Positions 42,790 to 54,514 are shown, numbered from the stretch's first letter. The stretch is 64,000 bases of DNA from Ctena decussata (GCA_963989385.1 OZ022509.1:53646271-53710270), one strand, 5' to 3'. Translations and numbers: made by a program. The notes: generated from the sequence alone by a model not told the origin.

Positions 42790-45255
42790 AACCAAGAGGG
42801 CCAAGAGGCCCTGGATCGCTCACCTGAGCAAAAATGACAAACATTAAAGGAGGGTCATCATTTGAACAATCGTGATACATGTAGTTTGAAACTGTAAAAA
42901 TATGAGGTCAAAGAATGATCCATGTAGTAATTTAGTTGTTAGACTGCATTTATAAAATTTTGCACCAAAATCTTCTATAATTTCGATTAATTCTTATATA
43001 TAGGCATTTTCCCATAAAAAAAACACCAGGAAGCATATTTGACCTTGCCATAAAAAAAGTCAAGAGTCAACCCATGGTTATTGTCATAAAAAAGTCAGAG
43101 TCAACCCATGGTCATCATTTAAGCAATCTTGGTAGAACTACAGTACTCAGTGCTTAATACCAAGTTTCAAGGCAAATGGTTATTTGGTTCTGAAGGAGAG
43201 GATTTTTAAAGGCTTTTTAGCATATATGGGTGTGGCCACCATGTTGGTTATGTGACCTGACCCACTTGAACAATTTTTCCTTCATTCAACCCTTATCATG
43301 CCAAATTTCCAGCATCTGGGCCAAGTGGTTCTCAAGAAGAAAATTCTTGAATACTTTCCTATGTATTTCTATAGTACAAACCCAGGACCTCCTGGGGTGG
43401 GGCCAGTTTGGATCCTGGAGAAACCACTTGAATAGATTTAGTAAACGACAATTAGGCTTTGCTACGCACCATATTTCAAGCATCTGAGCCTAGCAGTTCT
43501 AGAGAATAAATTTTTAAGTTTATTTTATTTTTTGAACACAAAACCCCCCGCCTCAGGGTCTTTTTGGACCCTGAGGCCACCATTTGAACAAACTTGGTTA
43601 AAGTCCACCACGCAATGCTTCATACAGAATTTCAAGCATCTGAGCCTAGTCGTTCTGAAGAAGATTTTTGAATAATTTTCAATGCATTTCTATGGTTCAA
43701 ACCCAGGACTCCCTGCCAAGGGGCCATTTTGAACCCTTGGACCTGCATTTGAACAAACTTAGTAAAGAACCCCTAGCCAATCCTCAATTAAAATTTCCAG
43801 CATCTGAGCCATGTGAATCTGAAAATTCTGAAGAAGATTTTTTAATATTTTTCTATGTATTTCTATGGTTCAAACCCAGTATCCCCTTTGGGCAGGGCCA
43901 TTATGGACCCTGGGGCCACCATTTGAACAAACTTGATAAAGGTTCACGAGGCAATGCTTCATATCAAATTTCAAGCATCTGAGCCTTTCAGTTCTGAAGA
44001 AGAATCTTTCGAATATTTTTCTTTGTATTTCCATAGTTTGAATCCAGGACTCCCTGCGGTGGGGTCATTATGGATCCTGGGGCCACCATTTGAAGGAAAT
44101 TTGTAGAGGTTCACCGACAATGCTTCAAACAAAATTTCAAGAATCTAAGCCTTACGGTTCTGGAAAAGAGGGTTTTTGAATATTTTTCTAGGTATTTCTA
44201 TGGTTCAAACCCAGGACTCCCTGTGGTAGGGCCATTTTAGATCCTGGGGCCACCATTTGAACAAAATTTATAGAGGTTCACCAGACAATGCTTCATACCA
44301 AATTTAAAGCATCTAAGCCTTACGGTTCTGAAGAAGAAGATGTTTTGATATTTTTCTATGTATTTCTTTGGTTCAAACCTAGGACTCCCTGCAGCAGGGC
44401 CATTTTGGACCCTGGGGTCACCATTTTCACAAACTTGGCAATGGACTACCAGGCAATATTATATACCAAATTGCAAGCATCTGAGCCTTCAGGTTCTGGA
44501 GAAGAAGAATTTTGAATATTTTTCCTTACATTTCTATGGTTCAAACCCAGGACTCCCTGCCTCAGGGCAATTCTGGATCCTGGGGCCACCATTTGAACAA
44601 ATTTGGTAAAGGATCACTAGGCAATGCTTCATACCAAGTTTCAAGAGTCTGAGCCTTACGGTTTTGAAGAAGAAGATTAATGAATTTATTTCTTTGTATT
44701 TCTATGGTTCAAACCTAGGACTTCCAGTGCTGGAGCCATTTTGGGTCCTCCGGCCACCATTGAACAAACTTGCTACAGGACTACTAGGCAGAAGTTTCAA
44801 GAGTCTGAGCCTTACGGTTTTAAAGAAGAAGATTTATGAATTTATTTCTTTGTATTTCTATGGTTCAAACCGGCCACCATTGAACAAACTTGCTACAGGA
44901 CTACTAGGCAGTGCTACACACCAAACTTCAAGTATCTGAGCCCTGTGGTTCTGAGAAGAGGATTTTTGAATACTTTTCTATATATTTCTACGGTTCAAAC
45001 CCAGGACTCCCCGCCCTAGGGCAGTTTTGGACCCTGGGGTCACCATTTGAACAAACTTGGTAAACAATCACCAGGCAATGCTTCATTACACATTTCTAGC
45101 ATCTGAGCCTTGCTGTTCTGAAGAAGAAGATTTTTTTTCTATGTATATCTGCCATACAAAACTGGACTCCCTGCCTTGGGGAAATTTTGGACACTGGGGC
45201 CACCATTTGAACAAACTTGGTAAAGGACCACTGGGCAATGTTACATTATAGGAAT
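42790..45255 (-). repeat. Long tandem array, ~168-bp units, behind a reversed hairpin end
   Basis: Begins AAGAGGGCCAAGAGGCCCTGGATCGCTCACCTGAGC, the inverted 3' end of the AGCTCACC elements. After ~550 bp come about ten units of ~168 bp, each with TTCTATGGTTCAAACCCAGG, GGGGCCACCATTTGAACAAA and CATCTGAGCC (landmarks near 43688, 43860, 44031, 44197, 44366, 44533, 44705, 44860, 44988). The array stops at 45255 without a matching second terminus, so the element is truncated. Repeated open frames are by-products of the array. Confidence 0.8.
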
Positions 45256-45283
45256 AAATTTGATTATTTAAAATTTTATCAGG

Positions 45284-45438
45284 GCTCTAGATAAGAGGGA
45301 GTATTTGATGATAATTAGGGATAATTTTCCATATTTCTAATAGAAACCATATGATGTGACCCCTCATCTGAACCGTCTTGAGCAGAATTTATGAAAATTA
45401 TCCCTAATTATCACCAAATACTCCCTCTTATCTAGAGC
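45284..45438. mobile_element. MITE with ~45-bp terminal inverted repeats
   Basis: GGCTCTAGATAAGAGGGAGT...TTAGGGATAATTTTC is mirrored by GAAAATTATCCCTAATTATC...CTCTTATCTAGAGCTC. The middle is CCCTCATCTGAACCGTCTTG. It can fold into an almost complete hairpin. Confidence 0.85.
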
Positions 45439-45439
45439 T

Positions 45440-46004
45440 CTGTTTTATTGATGTGTAAATGACGGCAAATCACTCACAAACTGAATAGAGCCCAAAAGCG
45501 TAATGTTAAGTTTGTAAGGGATTCGCCGGCACTTACATATCGATAAAATCCAAAAAAAAGGAAATTAATTTCTTATAATTCCAACTTTGTCTATCCTAAA
45601 CTTTTTCTTAGGCTGCATTGCCCATCGGTTTACTACATTGGATTGTTTAGGTGAACAGCTTTGGCAAAGTCAGAGACAAAAGCAGTTCAAGCATAAGTCC
45701 CTTTGAAATTATGAATTCTATTTGAACTTACAAACAGCTTTTTCCTACATTTTCATTAATAAGTCGTTTCCTTGCATGAAAATTGGAAACACTCCAAAAT
45801 AGTCAAAGATTCAACCAAAAATACTGTCGAGGGCACCACCATTTTGAAAATGTTACCAACTGACGTTTGTTATGACGCTGGCATTATGTCATAAATAACG
45901 TCATACACACACTTGTTTTGGTCATCTCAAGATATATTTTGTTCTTTCATATGAATTACAAATAGAAAATGTAAATTGCTGAATCATTATGGAAAAATGT
46001 GAAA
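45440..46004. repeat. Dispersed repeat, copy 1
   Basis: The interval 45795-45960 (AAAATAGTCAAAGATTCAACC..., CCATTTTGAAAATGTTACCAACTGACGTTTG...) matches 53257-53430 at good identity. Nothing coding seen. Confidence 0.65.
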
Positions 46005-46440
46005 AAGAGGGCCATTAGGCCCTGATTCACTCACCAGGGTACGGTGACCATGTAGGTCATGTGACAGACCGCTTGAATAAATTTTCGTTTCCTCAGCCCC
46101 TGGAGGCTGTGTATGAAATTTGGTTACAATTAGCCCAGCGGCTTTTGAGGAGACGTCTGACATTGTCAAAATATGAGAGATATGGGTCAGAGGTCAAAGA
46201 ATGACCTTTACCTCTTGTCCCCGCATATCTTCCATGTACTAATAAAGACAACTGTATATACCAATTTTTACGCCAAAATCTTCTAAACTTGCCATAAAAT
46301 CTTATCTTCTCGCATTTTCCCATACTTGACCTTGCCTTAAAAAGGTCAAGTTCAGCCCAAGGTCATCATCTGAACAATCTTGATAGTAATCAAGTACATG
46401 ATGCTACATATTAATACCAATTCTCTGTAAGCACCAGACT
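46005..46440 (-). mobile_element. Reversed fragment of an AGCTCACC/CTCTTGTT element
   Basis: Starts AAAAGAGGGCCATTAGGCCC, then TCACTCACC, followed by inverted versions of strings in the 25941-28490 units (GACCTTTACCTCTTG, GACCTTGCCTTAAAAAGG). Truncated at its far end. Confidence 0.65.
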
Positions 46441-47100
46441 TTTTGTATAGAGGGCCGGAAACGCAAGGTCGGAAGTTCTTTTTCAAACTTTCTCCCTTTT
46501 TTTGTTGTCACACAAAAACAAGTAATTTGCACTCCGTTTGCTCATTTACCATCTCGTTGCCATGGTAACCGCGTTTTTCTGTTTTTGCAGAAAAAATGCC
46601 AAAACATTCAACAGAAATTCACAATGTCTGCATTTGTATATCTCCAAGAATGGGCTAGGTTTCATCAGAAACTCTTTAAATCTAAAAACTAGGGACTTAT
46701 GTTATTAATGTGAAACATCAAAACAACGTTGATCCAATGTCTTTGGTATACCTACTGTACTGCAAATGTGGGTGGGGTAACCAGGTATTGCAAAATACAA
46801 TTTTTAGGCATTTTTAATCATCATGTTTAAACAACGCACACTTCTGTGACACATTTGCATACTTTAACGTCAAACAGGAGGCTGTCCATTTTCAGAAAAT
46901 GAAAAAAACTGAGTGGGGCAAAGCTGACTTCAGACCGTAACCTTGGGAACAAGCCATACCCCATGCAAGAAAGTACAAACGGAAGGTTACACTATTACCA
47001 CAGATTTGCAACCACATTAAATGCAATGCAGCTATAACTTGTGATCCTTGTGCTATTGAGATATGTATTCTACTTGATTTGATGAAAATTTGACACCTTA
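46441..47100. other. No recognised gene
   Basis: Contains one X-box-like palindrome, GTTGCCATGGTAAC, at 46557-46570, in the same setting as the array at 60.6-62.3 kb. Otherwise featureless. Confidence 0.35.
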
Positions 47101-48600
47101 AGGGTTGGGAGGGCTATTTATATCCATTAAAAGGGCCCAAAAAGGGGCAAAGATGGTCAAAATTACCATAAATATCACTCATTCTCACTATGAATCAACA
47201 AAAGACAACGCTAATTACTTTAATATTTGTAAGGAAAATACTAGTTTGACATATACTGATAGAAAACATGGCAATGGAGAGCCCTAAATTTCCAGGGATT
47301 GAGTCTATAGGGGCCCAAAAGGGGTATGTTTGAGAATATTTTACCAACATAATGACCATTTTTCACAATGGAACACATTACAGCATTTGAAATTATGAAA
47401 TTGGTTGCAAAGATAGGGCAGACTTATATATGCCACAGGTAAATTTGCAACCGTGGGTGGGGAGGGGATGGGCCCATTTCCTATTGATTTAAGGGGCTCT
47501 AAAAGGGACAAAAATGGTCAAAATTAACACAAATCACCAATCCTGTCCACGGACCAACATAAAACAAAACAGTTTACTTTCAAATTTGTAATTAAAATTT
47601 AAGTTTGACGCAGACTGATATAAAATATGTCAATGGGTGCCTTACATCTCCAGGCTTGGAGTCCCAAAGGGCCCAAAAAGGGGTACATTTAATAATATTC
47701 ACCCAACATAAGGATCATTCTTCTTATTGGTACACACTACATCATTTGTCCGAAATAGGTTGAAAAAGTACAGCCTCCGCACAGTCTTATAATGCCATTG
47801 GTAAAGTTGCAATCATGGGACTGTGAGCCCTGGTTTTATCAATGTAAGGGGCTTAAAAGGGGCAAAGATGGTCAAAATTTAAAACAAGTGAGCAAGTGAG
47901 TAGGGGCTCACGTATACCCCCGACCAGTGCCACCGCCTAATGAAAGCAAAGTAATATGAGCAATTACAAAAGGTTTAACCCAAAACTTTGACGTAAAGTT
48001 GACGGACGGACGGATGGATGAACGAACAGACAGAATGACAAAAACTATATACCCCCTAACATACTTCGTATGTCTGGTGTATAAAAATCAATATTTCTCT
48101 CCACAGACACAGACAATACTGGTTACTTTTAAATTTGTTATAAAAATAAGTTTGACTTATGTTGATTAAAAAACATGACAGTTGGGTGCCTTACATCTCT
48201 AGGTTTGGAGTCTTAGGGGCCCAAAAGGGGAAATTCGAAAACATTTGCCCAAAATAATGACAATCTTCACAGAGGAGCACACTAAAGCAATTGTCATGTT
48301 AGAATCAATAGCCAAAATGAAGGAGGCTTATATATGCCTCTAGTTAACATGGAATTAGGGATAAAAAATCATATTAGTTCCTTTTTAAGGGTCTCAAACA
48401 GAGGCAAAACGGTCAAAATTACCACATATCATTAGTTCTTTACACGCATTAACAAAAGTGAACTAGTTACTTTTAAATGTGTTATGGAAATATTTGTTTT
48501 ACAGATACTGAGATACAACATGGCGATGGGGTGCCCAACATCTTCACGAAATGGGTTAAATGGGGCCGGAAAGGACTTAGTTACTAAACTTCACAAAAAT
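47100..48600 (+). repeat. Tandem array, ~370-bp units
   Basis: Units share AAAAGGGGCAAAGATGGTCA then AAATTACC, and GGGGCCCAAAAGGGG, with landmarks near 47118, 47489, 47845 and 48388. The third unit is interrupted at 47880 by the left end of the TIR element. Some frames stay open over part of a unit, but none is conserved. Confidence 0.7.
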
Positions 48601-49592
48601 AATTACATTTTTTTCTTAATGGAACAAACGTCATCATTGCTGAAGTTGCTTGCCGTCGAAGTAAAGGTGTGCACTTTGTAAAGTAAAAATATCTGTAAGT
48701 CCATTAGAATGGGAGACACTGTTTTGAAAATTTCATTGCACGGCCCGCCAATGTTGGGCAATAGGCCGATGTTGGTTAGTGCTCTATAATCAAGCTAACT
48801 TTTATCGGTTTTAAGGAAACATCTAGTTATTGAACTGCTATATTGAATCTCTGATTTTTCATTGGTCACCACGACAAATGTCTATTTTTCATTAGTCACC
48901 GCGACACAACACGCAACCACAGCCCTCCACAAAAAAAATCTGTTCTTAAGGTCTTTGAATCCCTGTTTTTCATCAGTCACTGCGACAAATCTCTGTTCTT
49001 CATTGGTCATGCGAAACAACACACAACCACACCCCCACACCTCAAATCTCTGTTTTTCATTGGTCACAGCTACATGTACATGACGCACCACCACACAACA
49101 GAAAAAAAAAACATTGTGCTGTAAGATGGGCGTTTCCCTTACAATCCCAAAGATTTAGACCTACCATATTTTATTGGAGGGAATATCTGATCTTGACCTA
49201 CATTTCACCGTCTTATACCTGAATATAAGTACATCATGTGCGAAAAGCGATCTTGCTATAATTCTTCCATTTTTGGTTCATGATATCCCTATAGCATTAC
49301 TTTTGATCAGGACGATCTAAGATTCAGGGTTAGGCTCATGGGTAGGACAACGCCATTTGTTGTATAGTTTTGGATCATACATCTAATATACTTGAATGGA
49401 GCCTAATGATACTTGACTAAGTTAATTTCATACTAGTTTACATCATATGGATGGTGTTGCTTACAAAAGGTCAAGGTCAAGGACTTTGAACTTTGTATGT
49501 GTATAACATTTGCAGTGTAGTTTTGTGTTAAAGTATGCTTTCATTAGGCGGTGGCACTGGTCGGGGCATTTGTGAGCCCCTGCTCACTTGCT
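47891..49592. mobile_element. 1.7-kb element with ~57-bp terminal inverted repeats
   Basis: The left end (47891-47947) starts AGCAAGTGAGTAGGGGCTCA and includes CCGACCAGTGCCACCGCCTA. The right end (49537-49592) is its near-exact inverse, ending CCCCTGCTCACTTGCT. Between them lie GACGGACGGACGGATGG, more units of the surrounding 370-bp array, and a ~60-bp motif TTTTCATTGGTCACNGCGAC repeated four times near 48855-49070. No transposase frame, so it is non-autonomous. Confidence 0.75.
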
Positions 49593-49599
49593 AAAAAGC

Positions 49600-50160
49600 G
49601 GTAACAAGTATAATTAAGGGAAATTTTCCTTATTTTTTTCATAAAAAAACATACGTTGTGACCTCTCATTACAACTCTCTAGCTGGGACAGTTCTAATGA
49701 GGGGTCGTAACATATGTTTATTCAGAAATAAGAAAAATAACTTAGAATTATCCTTAAAACCCCACCTTATCTGGAGCTCTGAATTTCATTAATTTTTATT
49801 AGTATTGAAAAACCTTAACTAATTCTATTGTCCAGGGAATCAAAGGGAAAGTCACAGAATTTGTCTCCCTACGAAAAATTGACAGAAAAACATGCCTATG
49901 CATCCATACACCGTATTTAGGATAATTAAACATTGCTCCATATAAGAAGGGGATAACAGGGATAATTTTAGGGATTATTTTCCCTATGTTTCCATAAAAA
50001 ACCATTGTGACACCTCATTAGTACCCCCTCATTAGATCTGCCTCGCTGAGATGGTTCTAATGAGGTTCAAAACAGGTGCTTTCACTGAGCAATATGAAAA
50101 AATATCTTTGAATTATCCCCGTTACCCCTTGGATATATGGATAATTAATTAACTTTCTTC
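49600..50160. mobile_element. Two adjacent MITEs of the CTCATTAGAAC hairpin family
   Basis: Copy 1 (about 49620-49785) has CCTCATTACAACTCTCTAGC and ACAGTTCTAATGAGGGGTC at its centre and TTATCTGGAGCTC at the right end. Copy 2 (about 49928-50150) has CCTCATTAGATCTGCCTCGC and GAGATGGTTCTAATGAGG. Outer arms are AGGGATAATTTT/AATTATCC-type. Both resemble 24186 and 45284. Confidence 0.7.
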
Positions 50161-50556
50161 CGCTCTGACAAATTAACCGTCCAGTCTGAAAACAGACTGT
50201 GCAGGCCGTGCATACTGCAACAGCTGGTTTTGGGGAAGTAAGTCGTCGGTTTAATGGCCGAAAACCGCTTTTTTTTTCCTTCTGCTGGCGCGTCGCCTTG
50301 TATTGAAATCTCGACCATGAAACCTACAAACCTACACTTTACCTCCCAAAACGAAACTTTTGAGTACAGTTACACACTAAATTCACAAAATCTATTATTC
50401 GAAATTTGCGTCAGATCAAGATGAATATTTGGTTTCTATAAACTGAACATGGATATTTCAAATTTGAACCACATTTACTCCATAAATACGTAAATAGAGA
50501 GTAAAGCCAAAACTTGCAGCCTATACAATCTTTATTAACCGTTTTTTTTTGTGTTT

Positions 50557-52021
50557 TTAGCTCACCTGAGCACGAAGTGCTCAGGGTGAGCTTTTGGGAT
50601 ACCCTGATGTCCGTCGTCCGTCGTACGTTCGGACGGACGTCCGTCAACTTTTGCTTGTGTACACTCTAGCGGGCACAGTTTTGATCCAATCTTTATGAAA
50701 CTTTGTCAGAATGTTAGTCTTTATAAAATCTAGGCCAAGTTCGAAACTGGGTCATGTCGGGTCAAAAACTAGGTCACTAGGTCAAATCTTAGAAAAACCT
50801 TGTGTACGCTCTAGAGGACATAGTTTTGATCCAAGCTTTATGAAACTTTGTCAGAATGTGTATCTCCATAAACTCAAGGCCTAGTTTGAAGCTGGGTCAT
50901 GTCGGGTCAAAATCTAGGTCACTAGGTCAAATCATAGAAAAACCTTGTGTACACTGTAGAAGGCACAGTTTTGATCCAAAGTTCATGAAACAACCTTGGT
51001 AAAGCAAATTTGACCTTATCGTAAAGAAGGTCAAGTTCAACCCAAGATCATAATTTGAACAATCTTGGTAGTACTTGTGTACCTGATGCTACATACCAAG
51101 TATCAAGACCATCTGCCTATTTGTTCTCAAGAAAAAGATTTTTAAAGGTTTTTACCATATATGGGGGTGGCGACCATGTTGGTCATGTGACTAGGACCGT
51201 TTGAACAAATGTTCGTTCTAATGCCTCCTAGAGCCTCTACATGTCATTTGGTTACAATTGGCCAAGTGGCTTTTGAGGAGATGTGTGTAATTGCCAAAAT
51301 ATCAGAGACCAGGGTCAAAGGTCAAAGAATGACCTTGACCTCTGGTAAGCAAAAAGTTTTCATGTACATATACTCAATTAGATGACTGTATATACCAATT
51401 TTCAGACCAAAACCTTCGACAGTTTCCAAGAAATCTTATGTTCTAGCATATAAAAGCTACAGAAAGCAGATTTGACCTTACCATAAAAAAGATGAAGGTC
51501 AGCCCAAAGTCAAATTTGAACTATATTGGTAGTACTCGTGTACCTGATGCTACATACCAAGTTTCAAGGCCATCGGCCTATTGGTTCTGGAGAAGAAGAT
51601 TTTTAAAGGTTTTTACCCTATATGGGCTTGACGTGGGATGTATAAACACAACTCTGCAGATGTTGTCAACCACTAATTTGTTCAGATTTTGTGCCAAAGT
51701 GAGACTGTTGGAATAATACCAAATTGCAAGCATCTGAGCCAAGCAGTTCTGGAAAAGGAGATTTTTAATATATTTCATCTTCGAACCCAAGACCCCTGGC
51801 CCCAGGGCCAATTTGGGTTCCTGGATCACTATTTGAAAAACTTGGAAGAGGTCTACTAGACATTGTGTCATACCAAATATCAAAGCCCTAGGTCTAGCGG
51901 TTTCAGAGTAGATGTTATTTAAAGCAAATTGTTGACGCCCCACGACGGACGACTCATGATGGACGATGGACACTGAGTGATCATAAAAGCTCACCCAGAG
52001 CCTATGGCTCAGGTGAGCTAG
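50557..52021. mobile_element. Element bounded by two inverted AGCTCACCTGAGC ends
   Basis: Left TTTTTAGCTCACCTGAGCAC (50557) and right GGCTCAGGTGAGCTAGAAA (ending ~52022) are perfect inverted ends of 14 bp (TAGCTCACCTGAGC). The left part contains ~130-bp units with GTGTACNCTNTAGAGGNCAC. The right part contains inverted versions of the 25941-28490 units. This looks like two elements joined tail to tail rather than one. Confidence 0.7.
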
Positions 52022-52126
52022 AAAGAGATGTGTCGCTGTAAAACAGAACTTCCAGCTATATTTTATATAACTGGCTATGCATTAACAAAGCCATAAAAGG
52101 CAATAAATGGCATCCTTAAAACCAGT

Positions 52127-52330
52127 GATTCTAATGCGCTTGCAAATGTAACGCGACGTCTGATTGGTTAACATCATTAGTTTGTGACAGTATATCCTGC
52201 TGGCCTACTTGAATCAGCGGTAGGAGAAAATTTCTTCCATGGAAAGATGTGCAGGGCCGGATATACTGCTGCAAAATTTTGATATGATCCAATCAGATGT
52301 TGCGTTACATTTGCAAGTGCATTAGAATGT
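52127..52330. mobile_element. MITE with ~50-bp TIRs (ATTCTAATGC family)
   Basis: Left ATTCTAATGCGCTTGCAAAT...GACGTCTGATTGG is mirrored by CCAATCAGATGTTGCGTTAC...TTGCAAGTGCATTAGAAT on the right. These are the same termini as in the right part of the composite foldback elements. Its right end lies inside the 3' end of the gene fragment at 52322-52956. Confidence 0.75.
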
Positions 52331-52956
52331 CATTCTAAAATTAAATTGAAACTGTAGCCAAGATATCATCTGTAATTTGTTCTTCCTTGGCTTCTTGTTT
52401 AGCATCCATAAAACATGCATGTCTGTTTTCCTGTCCTTCAAAGCCAGGCGTGAAAAGTAGGAACCAATCTGCTGCCCAGTTAGATACTCCTCCTTAGAGA
52501 AAACAAAATGCTTGGCTGACTTGAGTGTTCTCATCTCTTCTGCAGCTATAAATGGGTCTGATTTCCTCCCAGACTTCTTCCCTCCCTCAAACTTTTCTTT
52601 CATAAAATTGATTTGTTGAACTGAAAATACTGATTTTTTTTTTGTCTCAATGCCCACTCTTGCTGCAAATTTGAACATTTTCCATTTTCTTTTTCACTCT
52701 CTTGGGACACAATATTCTTCACAAGAGGCGGTAAGTTTACTCTTTCGCTGTATTTCAGTTTGGCTTGGTCATGCAGTGAGTGTCTCTCAAGCCTGTAATC
52801 ACAGTTGCCAAGTGTGAGATGCTGTTCTAGAGCGGCTGCTGTTTTGAAAATCCGCATGCAACCCTCCTTATGGTAGTCATATTCTGCATAACTTGGATCT
52901 GTTTTTCTTTTTTTTGAGGGCACTTCTTCCACATCCTCATTTTCAGCTGAGACCAT
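52322..52956 (-). pseudogene. C2H2-like nuclear protein fragment with a frame break
   Basis: Acceptor TTTATTTTACAG (52959-52960) precedes ATG. The frame reads MVSAENEDVEEVPSKKRKTD (acidic, then a nuclear-localisation-like KKRK), CMRIFKTAAALEQHLTLGNC (a C2H2-like segment with a C-terminal Cys) and LQQEWALRQKK. A run of ten A at 52634-52643 shifts the frame. The continuation reads INFMKEKFEGGKKSGRKSDP, then EEYLTGQQIGSYFSRLALKD. This arrangement (W-A-L...KQ..F....G...G.K.DP..A..EM...FS.EE.LT.QQI.S.FSR) is one I associate with an uncharacterised multi-copy family in molluscs and cnidarians. The stop lies within MITE sequence, so the C-terminus is foreign. The frame break may be an assembly error in the homopolymer. 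Confidence 0.6.
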
Positions 52957-53169
52957 TACTGTAAAATAAAATGACACATGACACTTTCTTACCTACGAGA
53001 CAGAGTTTGTTCTATTTTTAGCGGTGCTGGAAAATTCTGTTTTGCCCATGGGCTGGGACAGCTCACACGAGCTTGAATTCTGTGTACCACTACGCACTCC
53101 TTGAAATACGGTGCGCCCGGCTTGTCGATTCCAGACTTTATGCATTATTCTTTCGTAGGAATGAATTGC

Positions 53170-53440
53170 GACATCGATAAAATCCAATCCAAGAAAGAAT
53201 ATTCATTCTTTATAATCCCATTATAGCCTGTTTCAAGGTCTTAAAGTCGGAAAAAGATCCAAAATAGTCAATGTTTCACCGTGACAAACACTGTCGAGGA
53301 GGCCGCCATTTTGAAGACGTTGCCAACTGACGTTTGAAATGACGTTGACGTTACGTCACAATTAACGTCATACACGCGCTTTCTGTAGTCGTCTCAATAG
53401 AAATTTTGTTCTTTAATATAAATTTCAATAAGAAAATCTA
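53170..53440. repeat. Dispersed repeat, copy 2
   Basis: Matches 45795-45960. Contains a dense cluster of CGTCA/TGACG strings at about 53328-53372 (AACTGACGTTTG, ATGACGTTGACGTTACGTCA, TTAACGTCATA). Confidence 0.65.
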
Positions 53441-53589
53441 AAAATGCGGATTGTCAAGGACCTAGTTTTTACTTGTCTGTTCACTACAAAAGCCATGAGG
53501 GTGACACGGTTGTACTACTTACACTTGTACACGTTTGCATGAAATAGGCCTATTAGTTCCCAGTTCAATTTGAAGTAAATATTATCATA

Positions 53590-53764
53590 GGTAAGAAAAA
53601 TAATCAATCATTGGTCTCCGATGCGGACAGGGAAATCCAAACCCTCGGGCACACGGGATGTGTCGGAAACTCGGCAAGCCTCGTTTCCGACACATCCCGT
53701 ATGCCCTCGGGTTGGGATTTCCCTGTCCGCATCGGAGACCAATGATAGATTCTATTTGTCTTAC
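53590..53764. repeat. Large palindrome (foldback)
   Basis: Arms 53608-53670 and 53683-53745 are reverse complements at 59 of 63 positions, with a 12-base loop. Weaker pairing extends outwards to 53590 and 53764 (GGTAAGA.../...GTCTTACC). The arm contains GGTCTCCGATGCGGACAGGG and CACGGGATGTGTCGGAAAC. It is unlike the other MITEs here. Confidence 0.9.
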
Positions 53765-53811
53765 CACAATTATCCAAAGTCTACAGTAAGGCAGATCTAG
53801 ACAAACAATTA

Positions 53812-54173
53812 GGGGATAACTGTACTCAAAATTGTCATTTGGGAGGGTAAATCGTCGGTTTTATGGTTGGAAATTTCGTTTTACGGCGACGCGCCAGTGG
53901 AGCCATAAAACGCAATTTGATTTACCTCCCCAAATGACAATTTTCAATACAGTTATCCCCATTCCAATGCACTTTTCCACATTTTCACCTTTCATAATGT
54001 ACTACTTTGCACCCATTTCAAGCACCGTCAACAACGTAAAACCAAACGTCAGCCAATGAGAAGCGACGTTACTTTAATTATGACGTCGGGTTTGCGACAG
54101 TAAATCACAGAATATACTGTCGCAAATTTTTGACGTTATCAAATCAGACGCTGGGTTGTATTTGTAAGTGCAT
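53812..54173. mobile_element. Composite foldback/TIR element, copy 2
   Basis: Foldback half: AGGGGATAACTGTACTCAAA...TCGGTTTTATGG against CCATAAAACGCAATTTGATT then TACCTCCCCAAATGACAATTTT. TIR half: CATTCCAATGCACTTTTCC to AAGTGCATTAGAATG. It is the best-preserved copy. Confidence 0.75.
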
Positions 54174-54179
54174 TAGAAT

Positions 54180-54510
54180 GTACATCAAATGCCAGTTCAT
54201 GTAGACCTTTAGAACACATTTCTGTGAGGTAAAGATGCACTTTTAACATGTTTGAATAATAAAAGTAATGTAAGTTTATAAGTTTTATGTTAATATTCAA
54301 CAACCAAAGACAATCTTTATTTACATTAACCAAAACCTTACACTAGCAGAAACAACAGAAAATGACCCTACAGAGCCACCATGCTAAAATTTTGGATAAT
54401 TACAACATGTTTTGCATGTCCAAAAGTTTGCACACAGTCTTTATATAAGCCCTCTCCCCTCCTTACCGATGGCTTATGCAGCAGAACATTCTAAGGCAGT
54501 GGTTCTGGTG
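54180..54510. other. No recognised feature
   Basis: AT-rich sequence without a gene or clear repeat. Confidence 0.3.
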
Positions 54511-54514
54511 TTTT

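Noticed and set aside
43230..45251. Repeated frames with FYVFLWFKPS-like peptides
   Set aside because: By-product of the ~168-bp array; indels between units break every frame.
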